From Saccharothrix saharensis (lineage in GTDB: Bacteria; Actinomycetota; Actinomycetes; Mycobacteriales; Pseudonocardiaceae), in assembly GCF_006716745.1 (NCBI RefSeq), contig NZ_VFPP01000001.1:558001-622000 (forward strand): 64,000 bases of DNA, read 5' to 3'. Positions 50,557 to 59,715 of this stretch are shown piece by piece; positions within the stretch are counted from its first letter, which is position 1; the number at the start of each line of letters is the position of its first letter. Made by a program: the position numbers and the translations under genes. The notes beneath the pieces are model-generated. The model did no database searches. It worked only from the letters and a program-made list of their open reading frames with translations, and had not been told where the DNA came from.

Positions 50557-50603
50557 AGCACGTCCAGGGGTCCGAATGGTCGGGGATGGTGTCCAGCTGG
50601 TGG

Positions 50604-52019
50604 TCAGTGCTTGTCCTGGGCCGTCACGTCGGCCAGCAAGTCACGGATTCGGTTGGCGTGGGGCGAGTTGACCGATTCGTACAGGCTCAGGGCTTCGGCG
50701 AGACGCTGCCGATAGGACGAATCCTCGGTGGCGCGCGCGATGTCGGCCAGCAGCTCAACAGCCCGCGCGCTCTCCACGGCATTGGCGAAGGCCGCCAACC
50801 CGCCCAGGGCTTCGACCGCCAGATCACGGGCTTCTCGGTAGTGCCGCAGACCTAGGTGGGCTCGAGCCAGATCGATGCGCACGCGCAGGGCGTTGTACTC
50901 GTCCGGCTCGGCCAGCGCGGCGAACTCCTCCACAGTGCGCTGCAACTGGACCAGCGCAAGGTTGTACTGGCCGGTGTCCACGTAGAGCGCGCCGAGGTTG
51001 TGGTTGGCCAAGCACTGCTCACGCAACGCGCCCACCACCCGGTAGGTGTTCGCGGCCAGGCGGAACTGCGTGGCGGCGAAGTCACTGTTGCCGACAGCCC
51101 GGTGGTAGAGACCCAGGGCGTTGCGGCAGTCTGCCTGCCCCCACTGGTCGCGCAGCGTCAACCGCAGCGCCAAGGCCGCCCGCAGCGCCTCGTGGGCCTC
51201 CTCGTACCCACCCATAGAGATCTGCACGAGCCCGATCCGCTTGAGCATCTCCGCCTGAGCGGCCTCGTCGTGCAGTTCCCCGGCTGCGCGCAGCGCGAGC
51301 GCGTCCAGCTCCAAGCGCATCGTGTAGTGCTTGCGGTGCAGCCACAACGGCCACAACGCGTCGACCAGGAGCAGCACCCGCTGGTACTCCCCCATGGTGT
51401 ACAGGGCACGGACGTAGGCCGCGATGGTGTCGATGTGCAGGTCGAGCCAGGTCAGCGCCTGCGCGCGGTCGGTGAACGCCACCTCGCCGATCGCGGCCAG
51501 GGCCCCAGGCCGAGCAAGGGAAGGCATCCGGCGCCGGTACGGGGTGACCAGCGTGTCGGCGGCACGCAACGCCGGCCACAGCACCTGGTCGACCACACGC
51601 ACGACGACGGCGGCCCGGACTTCCGGAAGGTCGAGCGTGTCGGCGAGTTCACGGGCGACCTGGTGAGGCACCGCCTCGATGGTCCACACCGGCCCGGCCA
51701 TGCCGGTCGGATCGCCGGCGGCACTCTCGGATGCGGTGTCGAGCGGGTAGTCGACCAGCAAGTCGGCCCTGGTCAACTCGTCGATCAGCTGCCGCACGCG
51801 GCTGTCCCGCCGGGATAGGGAGTTCGCCGGGTCGAGGTCGAGTTGGTAGTCGGCGGCCTCCTTGGTCCCGGCCGCAAGCGGGTGCTCCGGAGCGGGTGGG
51901 AGCAGCGCGGTCAGCATGCGGAATGAGAACCGGCTGGTCGGTTGAGTGCCGATCAGCCGGAAGAGAGCTTGGCCGAGCGGGGTCAAGCCGTCGTAGTCTG
52001 CCCGGACTGCGTGGTTCAC
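50604..52019 (-). CDS. TPR partner of a split AfsR-like STAND protein
   Basis: 471 residues from GTG 52019, which overlaps the TGA of the NTPase gene (GTGA). It begins in the region that follows the ATPase in single-chain relatives (YDGLTPLGQALFRLIGTQPT), then a helical part and TPRs (LKRIGLVQISMGGYEEAHEA, CRNALGLYHRAVGNSDFAAT, NLGALYVDTGQYNLALVQLQ). It ends AEALSLYESVNSPHANRIRD. With the 52016 gene it forms a two-subunit version of an AfsR-like switch. Confidence 0.75.
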   Translation of the reverse strand: MNHAVRADYDGLTPLGQALFRLIGTQPTSRFSFRMLTALLPPAPEHPLAAGTKEAADYQLDLDPANSLSRRDSRVRQLIDELTRADLLVDYPLDTASESAAGDPTGMAGPVWTIEAVPHQVARELADTLDLPEVRAAVVVRVVDQVLWPALRAADTLVTPYRRRMPSLARPGALAAIGEVAFTDRAQALTWLDLHIDTIAAYVRALYTMGEYQRVLLLVDALWPLWLHRKHYTMRLELDALALRAAGELHDEAAQAEMLKRIGLVQISMGGYEEAHEALRAALALRLTLRDQWGQADCRNALGLYHRAVGNSDFAATQFRLAANTYRVVGALREQCLANHNLGALYVDTGQYNLALVQLQRTVEEFAALAEPDEYNALRVRIDLARAHLGLRHYREARDLAVEALGGLAAFANAVESARAVELLADIARATEDSSYRQRLAEALSLYESVNSPHANRIRDLLADVTAQDKH

Positions 52020-52894
52020 GAGGTTGTCGCCATTCGGTCGAAGGTGTCCAACGGGCGGTTGAGGTCGTCGACCAGGTCCGCTAACGGCATACCGGGGCGG
52101 AGCGCCGTGGCTGCGGCGAAGGCGGCGATGGTCAGCGGACGCCCGTGACACAGCTCGACCGGCCTGGCGGCGGCCAGGAGGTCGGAACACGCGCGATCGG
52201 GGCCGGTAATGCCTTGGAACAAGGCCAGCCTGTGTTCGGAATCCAGGGGTCCTACGTGGTGGACGCGCACGCCGTGCTCGACCAGCGATCCCAGTGGGTG
52301 GCGGTTAGTGGTCACCATCAGACAGGCGGAGCCACCGGGCCGCAGCGACGTCACTTGCCAGCCGTGGTCGACGTCGTCGAGCAGCACCACCAAGGTCCGG
52401 TGGGCGGTCAGCGTGCGATACAACGCGGCGCGGTGCTCCGGATCGGCGAACAGCGCATGCTGCGCCACGCCCAGCGCGAGCAGAAACCCCGCCAGGACCG
52501 ACTCCGACTCACGGGTCTGTCCCGGGCCGCCGATGTCGAAGCGGGCATACAGCACCCCATCGGGGAACTGCTCGCCGATGTCGAGCACCCACCGCACCGC
52601 CAAGGTCGACTTCCCGATGCCGGTGGCATCATGCAGGCCGACCACCATCAGCCCTTCGCCCCTCTGATCACCGGCTCCGTGGGTCTCGGCGAGCACGAGG
52701 CTCAACCGCTCCCGGTCCCCTTGCCGTTCAGTGAACGCCCGGGTGACCGGCGGCAGCTGCTGCGGGACCCTCACGGCGCCAGCGGTTGAGCCCGGCAGTT
52801 GGATGTTAAACACGTCGACGCTGCCCGCTTGCAAGGCCGGGCCGTGCACCATTCCACCGAGGTGGTTGGCCGTGTCGACGCCACCGGACTTCAT
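52016..52894 (-). CDS. STAND NTPase subunit of a split AfsR-like protein
   Basis: 292 residues from ATG 52894, with GGGAG seven bases upstream. Residues 12-31 read LGGMVHGPALQAGSVDVFNI, again a Q-A-G motif. The P-loop is DATGIGKST at 89-97, with Asp at the first position where Gly is usual. Walker B is TLVVLLDDVDHG, followed by SACLMVTTNRHPLGS and GRPLTIAAFAAATAL. It stops right after the ATPase (RPLDTFDRMATTS) and the TPR part starts in the overlapping next gene. Divergent from the XRE-TPR gene at 53321. Confidence 0.78.
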   Translation of the reverse strand: MKSGGVDTANHLGGMVHGPALQAGSVDVFNIQLPGSTAGAVRVPQQLPPVTRAFTERQGDRERLSLVLAETHGAGDQRGEGLMVVGLHDATGIGKSTLAVRWVLDIGEQFPDGVLYARFDIGGPGQTRESESVLAGFLLALGVAQHALFADPEHRAALYRTLTAHRTLVVLLDDVDHGWQVTSLRPGGSACLMVTTNRHPLGSLVEHGVRVHHVGPLDSEHRLALFQGITGPDRACSDLLAAARPVELCHGRPLTIAAFAAATALRPGMPLADLVDDLNRPLDTFDRMATTS

Positions 52895-53181
52895 GCCACC
52901 GCTCCCAGCACACACCGAGGTCCGGCACACGTCGCCATCGACCGCGTCTTCGGCATGGGCTGGCAATGTGGTGACAACCGCGGCAGTGGTGACATACGGC
53001 ATGTGCGAAGTGCTCCCCCCTGCGAGTCGAGCTCGGACAAGGCATCCGTTACCGACCCGACCGCCTGCGCGGTGACCGCCTTTCGCCCAAGAGAAAGGCG
53101 GTCGCGTGGGCGGGAACCGAGACGATGACGGATGCCGAGTGAAAGCCAATCGCCCGCTACTGACTCACGCCAGGCGAAGAA

Positions 53182-53238
53182 GCGGCAACTTTGCGGCAAT
53201 CTTGCGGTATCAACTGTCCACCGAACGGGTGATGCACC
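53182..53238 (+). promoter_or_regulatory. Triple 11-bp-spaced GCGGCAA element, copy 1
   Basis: GCGGCAA, GCGGCAA and GCGGTAT begin at 53182, 53193 and 53204, exactly one helical turn apart, followed 40 bases from the first by CGAACGGGTGATGCACC. The same module with identical internal spacing lies at 55340, in both cases about 138 bases before an XRE-TPR gene. Likely promoter plus operator. Confidence 0.65.
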
Positions 53239-53320
53239 ATGCCACGATGCCGAATAACCTGCTGTTTCTCTGCCGTCCCGACTACCGTTCCGGGTCCAGG
53301 GAACGAAGGGAGCAGCGGGG

Positions 53321-54655
53321 ATGCCGAAGCGCGAAGGGCTCCAGGAGCGGCGAACCAAGCGTGGGTTCACCCAGGAGAGCTTGGCCGCGTTGCTGAACGT
53401 CAGCCCTCGTACCGTGCGTGGCTGGGAGGCGGGCACCAGCGCTCCCTACCCTGAACACCGCCAACCGCTCGCCGACGCCCTCGATGTAACCCTCGACGGC
53501 CTTGACCGACTCCTCGATGGACTCTCCCTCGGCGAATCCGGAATCACCTCTGCGGCGCGCTTCGACTCCACTACAGTTCACACCGCCGGACGAGGTCGAG
53601 TCCCAGCCTTCTTCGCAGGATCCTCGGGCGGCAAAAGGAAGCCGGACAATGTGGAGGAGCTGCTGATGAACGCGGCCGAGGAGTCCTTTGACTTCCTCTC
53701 TTGGGCGGAATCCACCAACGTCGGCGATCTGACCATCGAGCAGATGCACACCGAGGTGCGGCGTATCGCTCATGCCTACCTCAAGGTACCCACCCTGCCG
53801 CTGTTCTCCCGCACCCTGGCGCTGCGGGACCGGGCGTTTGGCCTGCTGTCCGGGCATCAGGCCCCGCGTCACGCCCGCGAGCTATACGCCGCGGCCGGGT
53901 GGTCGCTCACCCTGCTGTCCTGGATCTCGGTCGACCTCGGCCGCCCCGATGCCGCCGAGGACCACGCCCGCGCGGCATGGATGTGCGCCGAGCGGGCCGA
54001 CCACAACCCGCTACGTGCCTGGGTACGCGCCACCCAGCACACCGCGGCCTTCTGGCAGGCCGATTACGACACCGCCGCCCAGCACGCGGCCGACGGCCTG
54101 AACTACACCGGCACAGGCACAGCCAAGCTGTTCTTGTCCAGCGCCCTCGCCTTGGACCTGGCCCGCGCAGGACATGCCGACAGGGCCGACAGCACGCTAC
54201 TTCAGGCGCAGCAGATAGCCGAGACCGTCACGCGCGCCGAGGACGAACTCGCCGGGCCGCTGACCTGCTCGCTGGAGCGCGCCGGATCGCTGTGGTCGGA
54301 CACCGACCTGGTGCTGGGCCGCGCCGACAGTGCCCTGGCCTACGCCGACCGGGCCGTGGCGGCGTTTGAAGCCGCCCCGAATGAACTCCGCAACCGGGGC
54401 TCGGAGCGCATGACCCGCGTCCAGCAGGTCAAGGCGCACCTCGTGCTGCGCGATCTGGCCAGCGCCGAGGGCGCCCTGCGCCCGGTGCTCGACACACCTC
54501 CCGTCAACCGGGTCCGCCCGCTGGTCCACCGCGTGACCGAGGTAGGCACACTGGCGACAGAGATCGGCGGCTCGACCGATGCCACAGCGCGGCGCATCCA
54601 CGGGGCCGTTACCGACTTTCGCAGGGACACCGTGATCGAGGAGCTGACCGCGTGA
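53321..54655 (+). CDS. XRE helix-turn-helix/TPR regulator A
   Basis: 444 residues. N-terminal XRE domain LQERRTKRGFTQESLAALLN, VSPRTVRGWEAGTSAPYPEH, then about 330 residues of helical repeats (ELYAAAGWSLTLLSWISVDL, HARAAWMCAERADHNPLRAW, HAADGLNYTGTGTAKLFLSS). This resembles actinobacterial regulators that sense a small ligand through TPRs. Its stop overlaps the start of the RNA-ligase-like gene (GTGA), so the pair is one operon. A triple repeat element lies upstream. Confidence 0.82.
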   Translation: MPKREGLQERRTKRGFTQESLAALLNVSPRTVRGWEAGTSAPYPEHRQPLADALDVTLDGLDRLLDGLSLGESGITSAARFDSTTVHTAGRGRVPAFFAGSSGGKRKPDNVEELLMNAAEESFDFLSWAESTNVGDLTIEQMHTEVRRIAHAYLKVPTLPLFSRTLALRDRAFGLLSGHQAPRHARELYAAAGWSLTLLSWISVDLGRPDAAEDHARAAWMCAERADHNPLRAWVRATQHTAAFWQADYDTAAQHAADGLNYTGTGTAKLFLSSALALDLARAGHADRADSTLLQAQQIAETVTRAEDELAGPLTCSLERAGSLWSDTDLVLGRADSALAYADRAVAAFEAAPNELRNRGSERMTRVQQVKAHLVLRDLASAEGALRPVLDTPPVNRVRPLVHRVTEVGTLATEIGGSTDATARRIHGAVTDFRRDTVIEELTA

Positions 54656-55296
54656 GTGCGACCGAGCCGATGCGCGACCACTGGTGGTGGCGACCTGGCT
54701 GGAAGACCGGCCGATCCTTCTACACCTGGCACGTCACGTTCGCCGACCAGCCGGGCGCGCAACGCCTCGTCGCCGACTATGCGCCCGTCCTGGAAAAGCT
54801 GCCCCAACTCGACCCGGTCCCGAGCCGGTGGTTGCACCTGACGCTTCAAGGCATCGGCTTCACCGACGAGGTGGCAGATGACGACGTGGACCGCATCGTG
54901 CGGGCCGCCCGCCAGCGTTGCGCCGAGCTGGAGCCGTTCACCGTCGCCATCGGCCCGGCCCACGTCGACCCCGAGACCATCCAGATGCCCGCCCGACCAC
55001 TGGAACCGCTGGCTCGATTGCGGCTGGCCATCCGCGCCGCCATCGGTGACGTCTGGGGGCACGACAACGTGCCCGAGCCCGAGGCCGGATTCCGGGCGCA
55101 CGTCAGCCTCGGCTACTCCAACACCGCAGGCCCGGCCGAACCCGTCGCGCAAGCCTTGGACGCCCACGGCGGATACACCGGCGAGGTCACCGTGACCTCG
55201 GTGTCGCTGATCAATCTCAACAGGGACCGCAAGGCATACGAGTGGACCGACGTCGCCTCAGTACCGCTCGGCGGGGGCACACCGTCCCGGACGTGA
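54652..55296 (+). CDS. 2'-5' RNA ligase-like (2H phosphoesterase) protein
   Basis: 214 residues from GTG 54652. Two HxTx-type motifs define the 2H superfamily: WLHLTLQGIGF and FRAHVSLGYSN (HLTL and HVSL), about 90 residues apart. Such enzymes act on 2',5' or cyclic phosphate ends of RNA or nucleotides; the substrate here is unknown. Translationally coupled to an XRE-TPR regulator. Confidence 0.85.
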   Translation: MSATEPMRDHWWWRPGWKTGRSFYTWHVTFADQPGAQRLVADYAPVLEKLPQLDPVPSRWLHLTLQGIGFTDEVADDDVDRIVRAARQRCAELEPFTVAIGPAHVDPETIQMPARPLEPLARLRLAIRAAIGDVWGHDNVPEPEAGFRAHVSLGYSNTAGPAEPVAQALDAHGGYTGEVTVTSVSLINLNRDRKAYEWTDVASVPLGGGTPSRT

Positions 55297-55339
55297 CCGG
55301 TTGCGCGGATGGCGACGGCGCGCCAGAGGCGGAAATCTA

Positions 55340-55396
55340 GCGGCAGACTTGCGGCAATCCTGCGGCAACGCTCATCCGTCGAACGGGTGATGCACC
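55340..55396 (+). promoter_or_regulatory. Triple 11-bp-spaced GCGGCAA element, copy 2
   Basis: GCGGCAG, GCGGCAA and GCGGCAA begin at 55340, 55351 and 55362; CGAACGGGTGATGCACC starts at 55380. Spacing is identical to copy 1. Confidence 0.65.
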
Positions 55397-55476
55397 GAGC
55401 TTCGGCTCGATTCACCTGCTGCTTCCCCACCGTTTCAACTACTGTTTCGGACCCGGACACGAAGGGGACGACGGGG

Positions 55477-56598
55477 ATGGCGAAACGCGGGAAGCTCCAA
55501 GAGCGGCGAACCAAGCGCGGGTTCACCCAGGAGGGCCTGGCCGCGCTGCTACACGTCAGCCCCCGCACCATCCGCGGCTGGGAAGCAGGCACAAGCGCCC
55601 CCTACCCCGAATACCGACAGCCCCTCGCCGACGCCCTCGACGTCACCCTCGACCAACTCGAGCAACTGCTCGGCGAACCGCGCACCAGTGCGGCCGTGAG
55701 GTCGGCTCCCGGTGCTCCGCGCTATGCCGCGGCATTGGTCGACAGGCTGCACCGCGATTACCAGGCGGCCTGCTACGACGAAGTCCGCCGGGCGCTGCCC
55801 GCAGTGCTGGAGACGGTCGCCGCGCTGGTTGACGACAGCACCGGCGACGACCAGTACCGAGCGCTGAACGTGCAGTGCCAGGCCTCGGTCCTGGCCGCCA
55901 AGCTCGCCACGAAAATCGGCGACGGCATCGCCGCCTACGAGGCCGCCGAACAAGCCCGAACCGCCAGTGAGACCGCCGATGATGTCTTCGGGCAGGCCTC
56001 CGCCGCCTATCAACTGACCTGCGCCCTGCTTCGCCTCAACGCCTTCGACGAAGCCGAGCGGCACGCTGTCGCCACCCTCGCCACCCTCCACGGCAGCGAC
56101 CCGCACAGCCTCACGTGGCAAGGGATGATGGCGCTCATCGCCGCCGTCATCGCCGCCCAACGGTACGATCACAGCGAGACCCGTCAACGCCTCGACCACG
56201 CCGAACAACTTGCAGCCGCACTCGGACACGACGGCAACATCGGCTTCACCGCATTCGGGCCGACCAATGTCCAGATCCATCGGGTATCCACAGCCGCATC
56301 GGCCGACGACCCGCGCCTGCTGCTCGCCCAAGCCGACCCCGTGGACGTCACCACCCTGCCCACCGGACTGCACGGCCGACAAGGACGTTTCCACCTCGAC
56401 AACGCCTGGGCACACACCCAACTCGGTGATGACCCGCTGGCAGTCATCCACCTGCTCGAAGTCGAACGCGTCGCCCCGCAACTGCTCGCCACCGAACAGA
56501 CCGGGCGAACGCTCGTAGGCGAACTCATGACCCGCGAACAACGCAGCAAGACACCCGGCTTGCGAGGTCTGGCCAAACGGATCGGCGTCCTGACATGA
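55477..56598 (+). CDS. XRE helix-turn-helix/TPR regulator B
   Basis: 373 residues from ATG 55477, with GGGGACGACGGGG upstream. The XRE domain (LQERRTKRGFTQEGLAALLH, VSPRTIRGWEAGTSAPYPEY) is nearly identical to that of regulator A, whereas the helical C-terminal part is different (DRLHRDYQAACYDEVRRALP, AAYQLTCALLRLNAFDEAER). So the DNA-binding part is conserved and the sensor part has diverged or been swapped. Overlaps the flavoprotein gene by ATGA. Confidence 0.82.
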   Translation: MAKRGKLQERRTKRGFTQEGLAALLHVSPRTIRGWEAGTSAPYPEYRQPLADALDVTLDQLEQLLGEPRTSAAVRSAPGAPRYAAALVDRLHRDYQAACYDEVRRALPAVLETVAALVDDSTGDDQYRALNVQCQASVLAAKLATKIGDGIAAYEAAEQARTASETADDVFGQASAAYQLTCALLRLNAFDEAERHAVATLATLHGSDPHSLTWQGMMALIAAVIAAQRYDHSETRQRLDHAEQLAAALGHDGNIGFTAFGPTNVQIHRVSTAASADDPRLLLAQADPVDVTTLPTGLHGRQGRFHLDNAWAHTQLGDDPLAVIHLLEVERVAPQLLATEQTGRTLVGELMTREQRSKTPGLRGLAKRIGVLT

Positions 56599-57152
56599 AC
56601 AGCGGCCCACGCACCGTCTACCTCATCGTCACAGCCGCACCACCGGTACTCGGTATCACGCACCTGATCGATCTTCTTCGCTCCGCCGGATGGCAGGTGT
56701 GCCTTGTCGCCACTCCCATAGCAGCATCGTGGATGAACCTCGACGACCTCACCACCCGCAGGGGAACACTGATCAGAACCGAAGCAAGCCCACCAGGACA
56801 GCGGGACTCCCTACCCCGAGCCGACGCCGTACTCGTCGCCCCCGCCACCTTCAACACCATCAACAAGTGGGCGCACGGCATCAGCGACAACCTCGCCCTG
56901 GGCTTACTCAACGAACTCCTGGGCACCGAAGTACCGATTGTCGTCGTACCGTGCGTCAAAGAACATCTCCGCAAACACCCCGCATACCAGACAAGCTTGG
57001 AAACACTCCTCGCCGCGCACGTGACAGCGATGAACCCCGACGACGTGACCACCCGCTCACCCGACGGCCTCGCCGACTTCCATTGGCACACGATCATCAG
57101 CACATTCACACGAGTAGCTACCGCGACAGCCCCACCCGAACTGCCCGCCTAG
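56595..57152 (+). CDS. Flavoprotein of the phosphopantothenoylcysteine-decarboxylase (HFCD) type
   Basis: 185 residues. VYLIVTAAPPVLGITHLIDL and LLRSAGWQVCLVATPIAASW form the Rossmann-like start; LVAPATFNTINKWAHGISDN LA (with the APATFNTINK segment) is the conserved FMN-binding region; PIVVVPCVKEHL follows. Members oxidatively decarboxylate or bind FMN. Coupled to XRE-TPR regulator B; substrate unknown. It is too short to include a CoaB synthetase domain. Confidence 0.82.
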   Translation: MNSGPRTVYLIVTAAPPVLGITHLIDLLRSAGWQVCLVATPIAASWMNLDDLTTRRGTLIRTEASPPGQRDSLPRADAVLVAPATFNTINKWAHGISDNLALGLLNELLGTEVPIVVVPCVKEHLRKHPAYQTSLETLLAAHVTAMNPDDVTTRSPDGLADFHWHTIISTFTRVATATAPPELPA

Positions 57153-57340
57153 TGTCCTCCGCCTGCCGGAAATTTGCCTACAAACCGGTCGAGCTGCGCC
57201 GCCGTCTTGGTGGGCGTGCGCACCGGATGCGGCCGCGCGGCCTCCGCGATCAGGATCTCGATGTCGCGGCCGGGCTCCTAGAGCACCTGCTGGCACTGCA
57301 TCCGAGCCAGCACCGCCTCGTCCAGGTCGTGCAACTCGGC
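57149..57340 (-). pseudogene. DUF5753 regulator, C-terminal relic
   Basis: Minus-strand reading LDEAVLARMQCQQVL, TAG, then EPGRDIEILIAEAARPHPVR and AAQLDRFVGKFPAGGGH. This resembles the core of DUF5753 (RMxRQxVLYEPGR, IAEAALxxPV, MAAQLDRL); the stop replaces the Tyr codon. The right end is interrupted by the IS5-type element at CTAG. Confidence 0.5.
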
Positions 57341-57421
57341 CTAGGTCGTGTTTCAGATGTGGCGGAGCCAGATGTTGATGGCGGCGATGTCGATGGTGGC
57401 CTGGTAGCGGACGGCGAGTTT

Positions 57422-58768
57422 GATGCCCCTATGGATGTCAAGCGGCTTCGGATAGTGGCGTGGATGTGTCGTCAGGACTGTTGATCAGCGAGTAGACCTC
57501 GCGGGCGATGTAGCGCTTGAGGCAGCGGATGGCTTCGCGGCGGGTTCTGCCCTGGGCCAGGCGGCGGGCGAGGTAGTCCTGTGTGCGCGGGTCCCAGCGC
57601 AGGCGGGACAGGGCGATGCGGTAGAGAGCGGCATTGGCTTGGCGGTCGCCACCGCGGTTGAGCCGTCGACGTCGGGTCTTCCCGGAGGACGCCTCGATCG
57701 GGCTGACGCCGCACAGCGCGGCGAACGAGGCCTCGCTGCGCATCCGGTCGGGGTTGTCTCCCGCGGTGATGACGAGCGCGGCTGCGGTGTCCGGGCCGAT
57801 GCCCGGTCGTCGTAGCAGCTCGGGGACGTGTGTCTGGAGAACCGTCTCGATCCGGTTGTTGAGGTCGTCGATTTCGCAGGTCAGATCGCGGATACGGCGG
57901 GCGAGCAGCCGAAGCGTGTATGTCGCGGCCGAGCGGGGATCGGTCGGGGTGTCGGCATCGAGTTCGGCGCAGCGGCGGACGAGTTTGGGGTTGCCCAGCC
58001 CGGACAACGAGTCCCTCAACTCCGGGTCGGCGGAGACGAGTACGGCCTTGAGCTGGTTGATCGCCTGGGTGCGCGACTTGATCGCCGATGCCTTCGCCAG
58101 CTTGAACATGCGAATCATCTCGACCGGGCCGGCACCGGTTTTCGCTTTCGCGGCAGCGCGGCCGGACAGCACCGCCCTGGCCGCTGCCTCGGCGTCCCCG
58201 GCGTCGGTCTTGCCCCGGCGACGCTGGACCTTGTCGGGCTGGTTGACTTCCACCACCGCGATGCCCGCTGCGGTGAGATGACGTGCCAGGGCTGCTCCGT
58301 AGGAGCCGGTGCATTCGACACCGGCGTGGCGCACCCTGCCGAAGGACGAGGCCCAGGACAGCACCCGCCGATAGCCCGACACGGTCGTCGGGAACGTCTC
58401 ACTGCCCAGCAGCACGCCGAGAGTGCTGATCACGGCGGCGACGTGGAAGTCCTTGTGCGTGTCGACACCGAGAACGATCTCCGGCCGGTCGGCCTGGTCG
58501 CGTTCGGGCTTGTCGGGGACACTGGGCACGGTCGTTTGTCTCCTGGTCGGCTCTCGGGACGGATCGGCCGTCGCCGGGCCGGTCGGGAGCGGTCAGGACT
58601 GTGATGGCGCCTTGTTAGCGGCAAGGCCCCTATCGGGACACGCTCCGCCGGTCCGGCGACAGCAGGCACCGCTCCAGGCCCATGGCCGACAGATCAAACT
58701 AAGGACACTTGGTCAGTCGTAGCGCGGGTCAGACCACCGACCCGGAGCGGCACAACATGATCCTCACA
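57422..58768 (-). mobile_element. IS110-family insertion sequence
   Basis: Boundaries follow from rejoining the IS5 codons: ...CGCTACGAC at the right and AAACTCGCCGTC at the left. Length about 1347 bp; no inverted repeats needed, as in IS110. Non-coding ends are about 240 bp on the transposase start side and 16 bp on the other; in this family the non-coding end can encode a bridge RNA. Confidence 0.85.
57438..58529 (-). CDS. IS110-family transposase
   Basis: 363 residues, complete. The N-terminal RuvC-like DEDD domain has VLGVDTHKDFHVAAVIS, GVECTGSYGAALARHL, VVEVNQPDKV and GKTDAGDAEAAARAVL. The C-terminal transposase_20 domain has LLRRPGIGPDTAAALVITAG and FAALCGVSPIEASSGKTRRR RL in order, with the catalytic Ser. 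Likely active. It interrupts an IS5-type transposase. Confidence 0.95.
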   Translation of the reverse strand: MPSVPDKPERDQADRPEIVLGVDTHKDFHVAAVISTLGVLLGSETFPTTVSGYRRVLSWASSFGRVRHAGVECTGSYGAALARHLTAAGIAVVEVNQPDKVQRRRGKTDAGDAEAAARAVLSGRAAAKAKTGAGPVEMIRMFKLAKASAIKSRTQAINQLKAVLVSADPELRDSLSGLGNPKLVRRCAELDADTPTDPRSAATYTLRLLARRIRDLTCEIDDLNNRIETVLQTHVPELLRRPGIGPDTAAALVITAGDNPDRMRSEASFAALCGVSPIEASSGKTRRRRLNRGGDRQANAALYRIALSRLRWDPRTQDYLARRLAQGRTRREAIRCLKRYIAREVYSLINSPDDTSTPLSEAA

Positions 58769-59607
58769 GTCGTAGCGGGTGGCGACCGCCCGGTGCTGCT
58801 TGAGCAGGTTGATGCCGCACTCGACGGCGTGGCGCTGTTTGTAGATCTCCCGGTCGATCGTGGGTGGCCGTCCACCGGCGGAGCCTTTGGCCTTGCGGTG
58901 GGCGGCCTGGTCGCGGGGTTGGTCGATGGTGGCCTTGATCCCTCGGTGTCGCGGGTAGGCGCGGTTGGCCTTGGAGCTGTAGGCCTTGTCGGCCAGGATC
59001 CGGTCCGGTCGGGTTCGTGCCCGGCCGGGTCCGACGCGCGGCACCGAGATCCGCTCGATCACCGGGACGAACTGCGGGCTGTCACCCCATTGCCCGGCGG
59101 TGACCAGCAGGGACAACGGCCGGCGGCCCTGCTCGCAGGCCAGGTGCAGCTTGCTGGTCCACCCGCCCCGCGACCGACCCAACCCGTGATCATCGGGCTC
59201 GACCCCTCCGGCCGGGGTGTCGGGCGGTTCGACCTGCAGATCCCCCTTTTACGCGCACCCGCGGCATGCTGGTGCGCCCGCATGATCGTGGAATCCACGC
59301 TCACGTCCCACACGATCGACCCGGCGGCATCGGCGCGGGCCTGCAACGCGGCCACGACCTGCCGCCAGACTCCGGCCCGCTGCCAGCGGCGGAACAACCC
59401 GTAGACGGTCTGCCAGGGGCCGTAGTCGGGCGGGATGTCGCGCCACGGGGCACCGACGCGCACCCGCCACCGGATGCCGTCGATCAACTGCCGCCTGCTC
59501 CACTTCGGCGGACGGCCCGGCTTGGCACCGACAGGCAGCAAGGGTTCCAGCACCGCCCACTGCGCGTCGGTCAGGTCGGCCCGCCCCACTGCCACTACGC
59601 TGGCCAC
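58769..59607 (-). pseudogene. IS5-type transposase, interrupted
   Basis: GTG 59607 start: [60 protein letters not shown]. At about 59250 the frame shifts by -1 at AAAAGGGGG, as in two-frame IS427 transposases, to [60 protein letters not shown] and TRYD. It is cut there by IS110. The frame change may be programmed, whereas the insertion is inactivating. Confidence 0.85.
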
Positions 59608-59715
59608 GAGGTCTCCGGTACTGCGGTTTTGCTTGGTCGCTAAACCACTTACCGGAGACCTCGCCACGTTCCGGCCACCGACACGCCGCCGCTCACCTCA
59701 CCTTTGAAACACGCG

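Larger units (their letters stand above)
57345..59715 (-). mobile_element. IS5-type (IS427-like) element carrying a nested IS110 element
   Basis: Bounded by CTAG at 57341-57344 and 59716-59719, a target duplication typical of this group. The ends are imperfect inverted repeats (GTCGTGTTTCAGATGTGG versus CGCGTGTTTCAAAGGTG). The transposase is read from 59607 leftward. Its last part (KLAVRYQATIDIAAINIWLR) lies at 57350-57421, separated from the rest by the IS110 insertion at 57422-58768. Confidence 0.85.
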
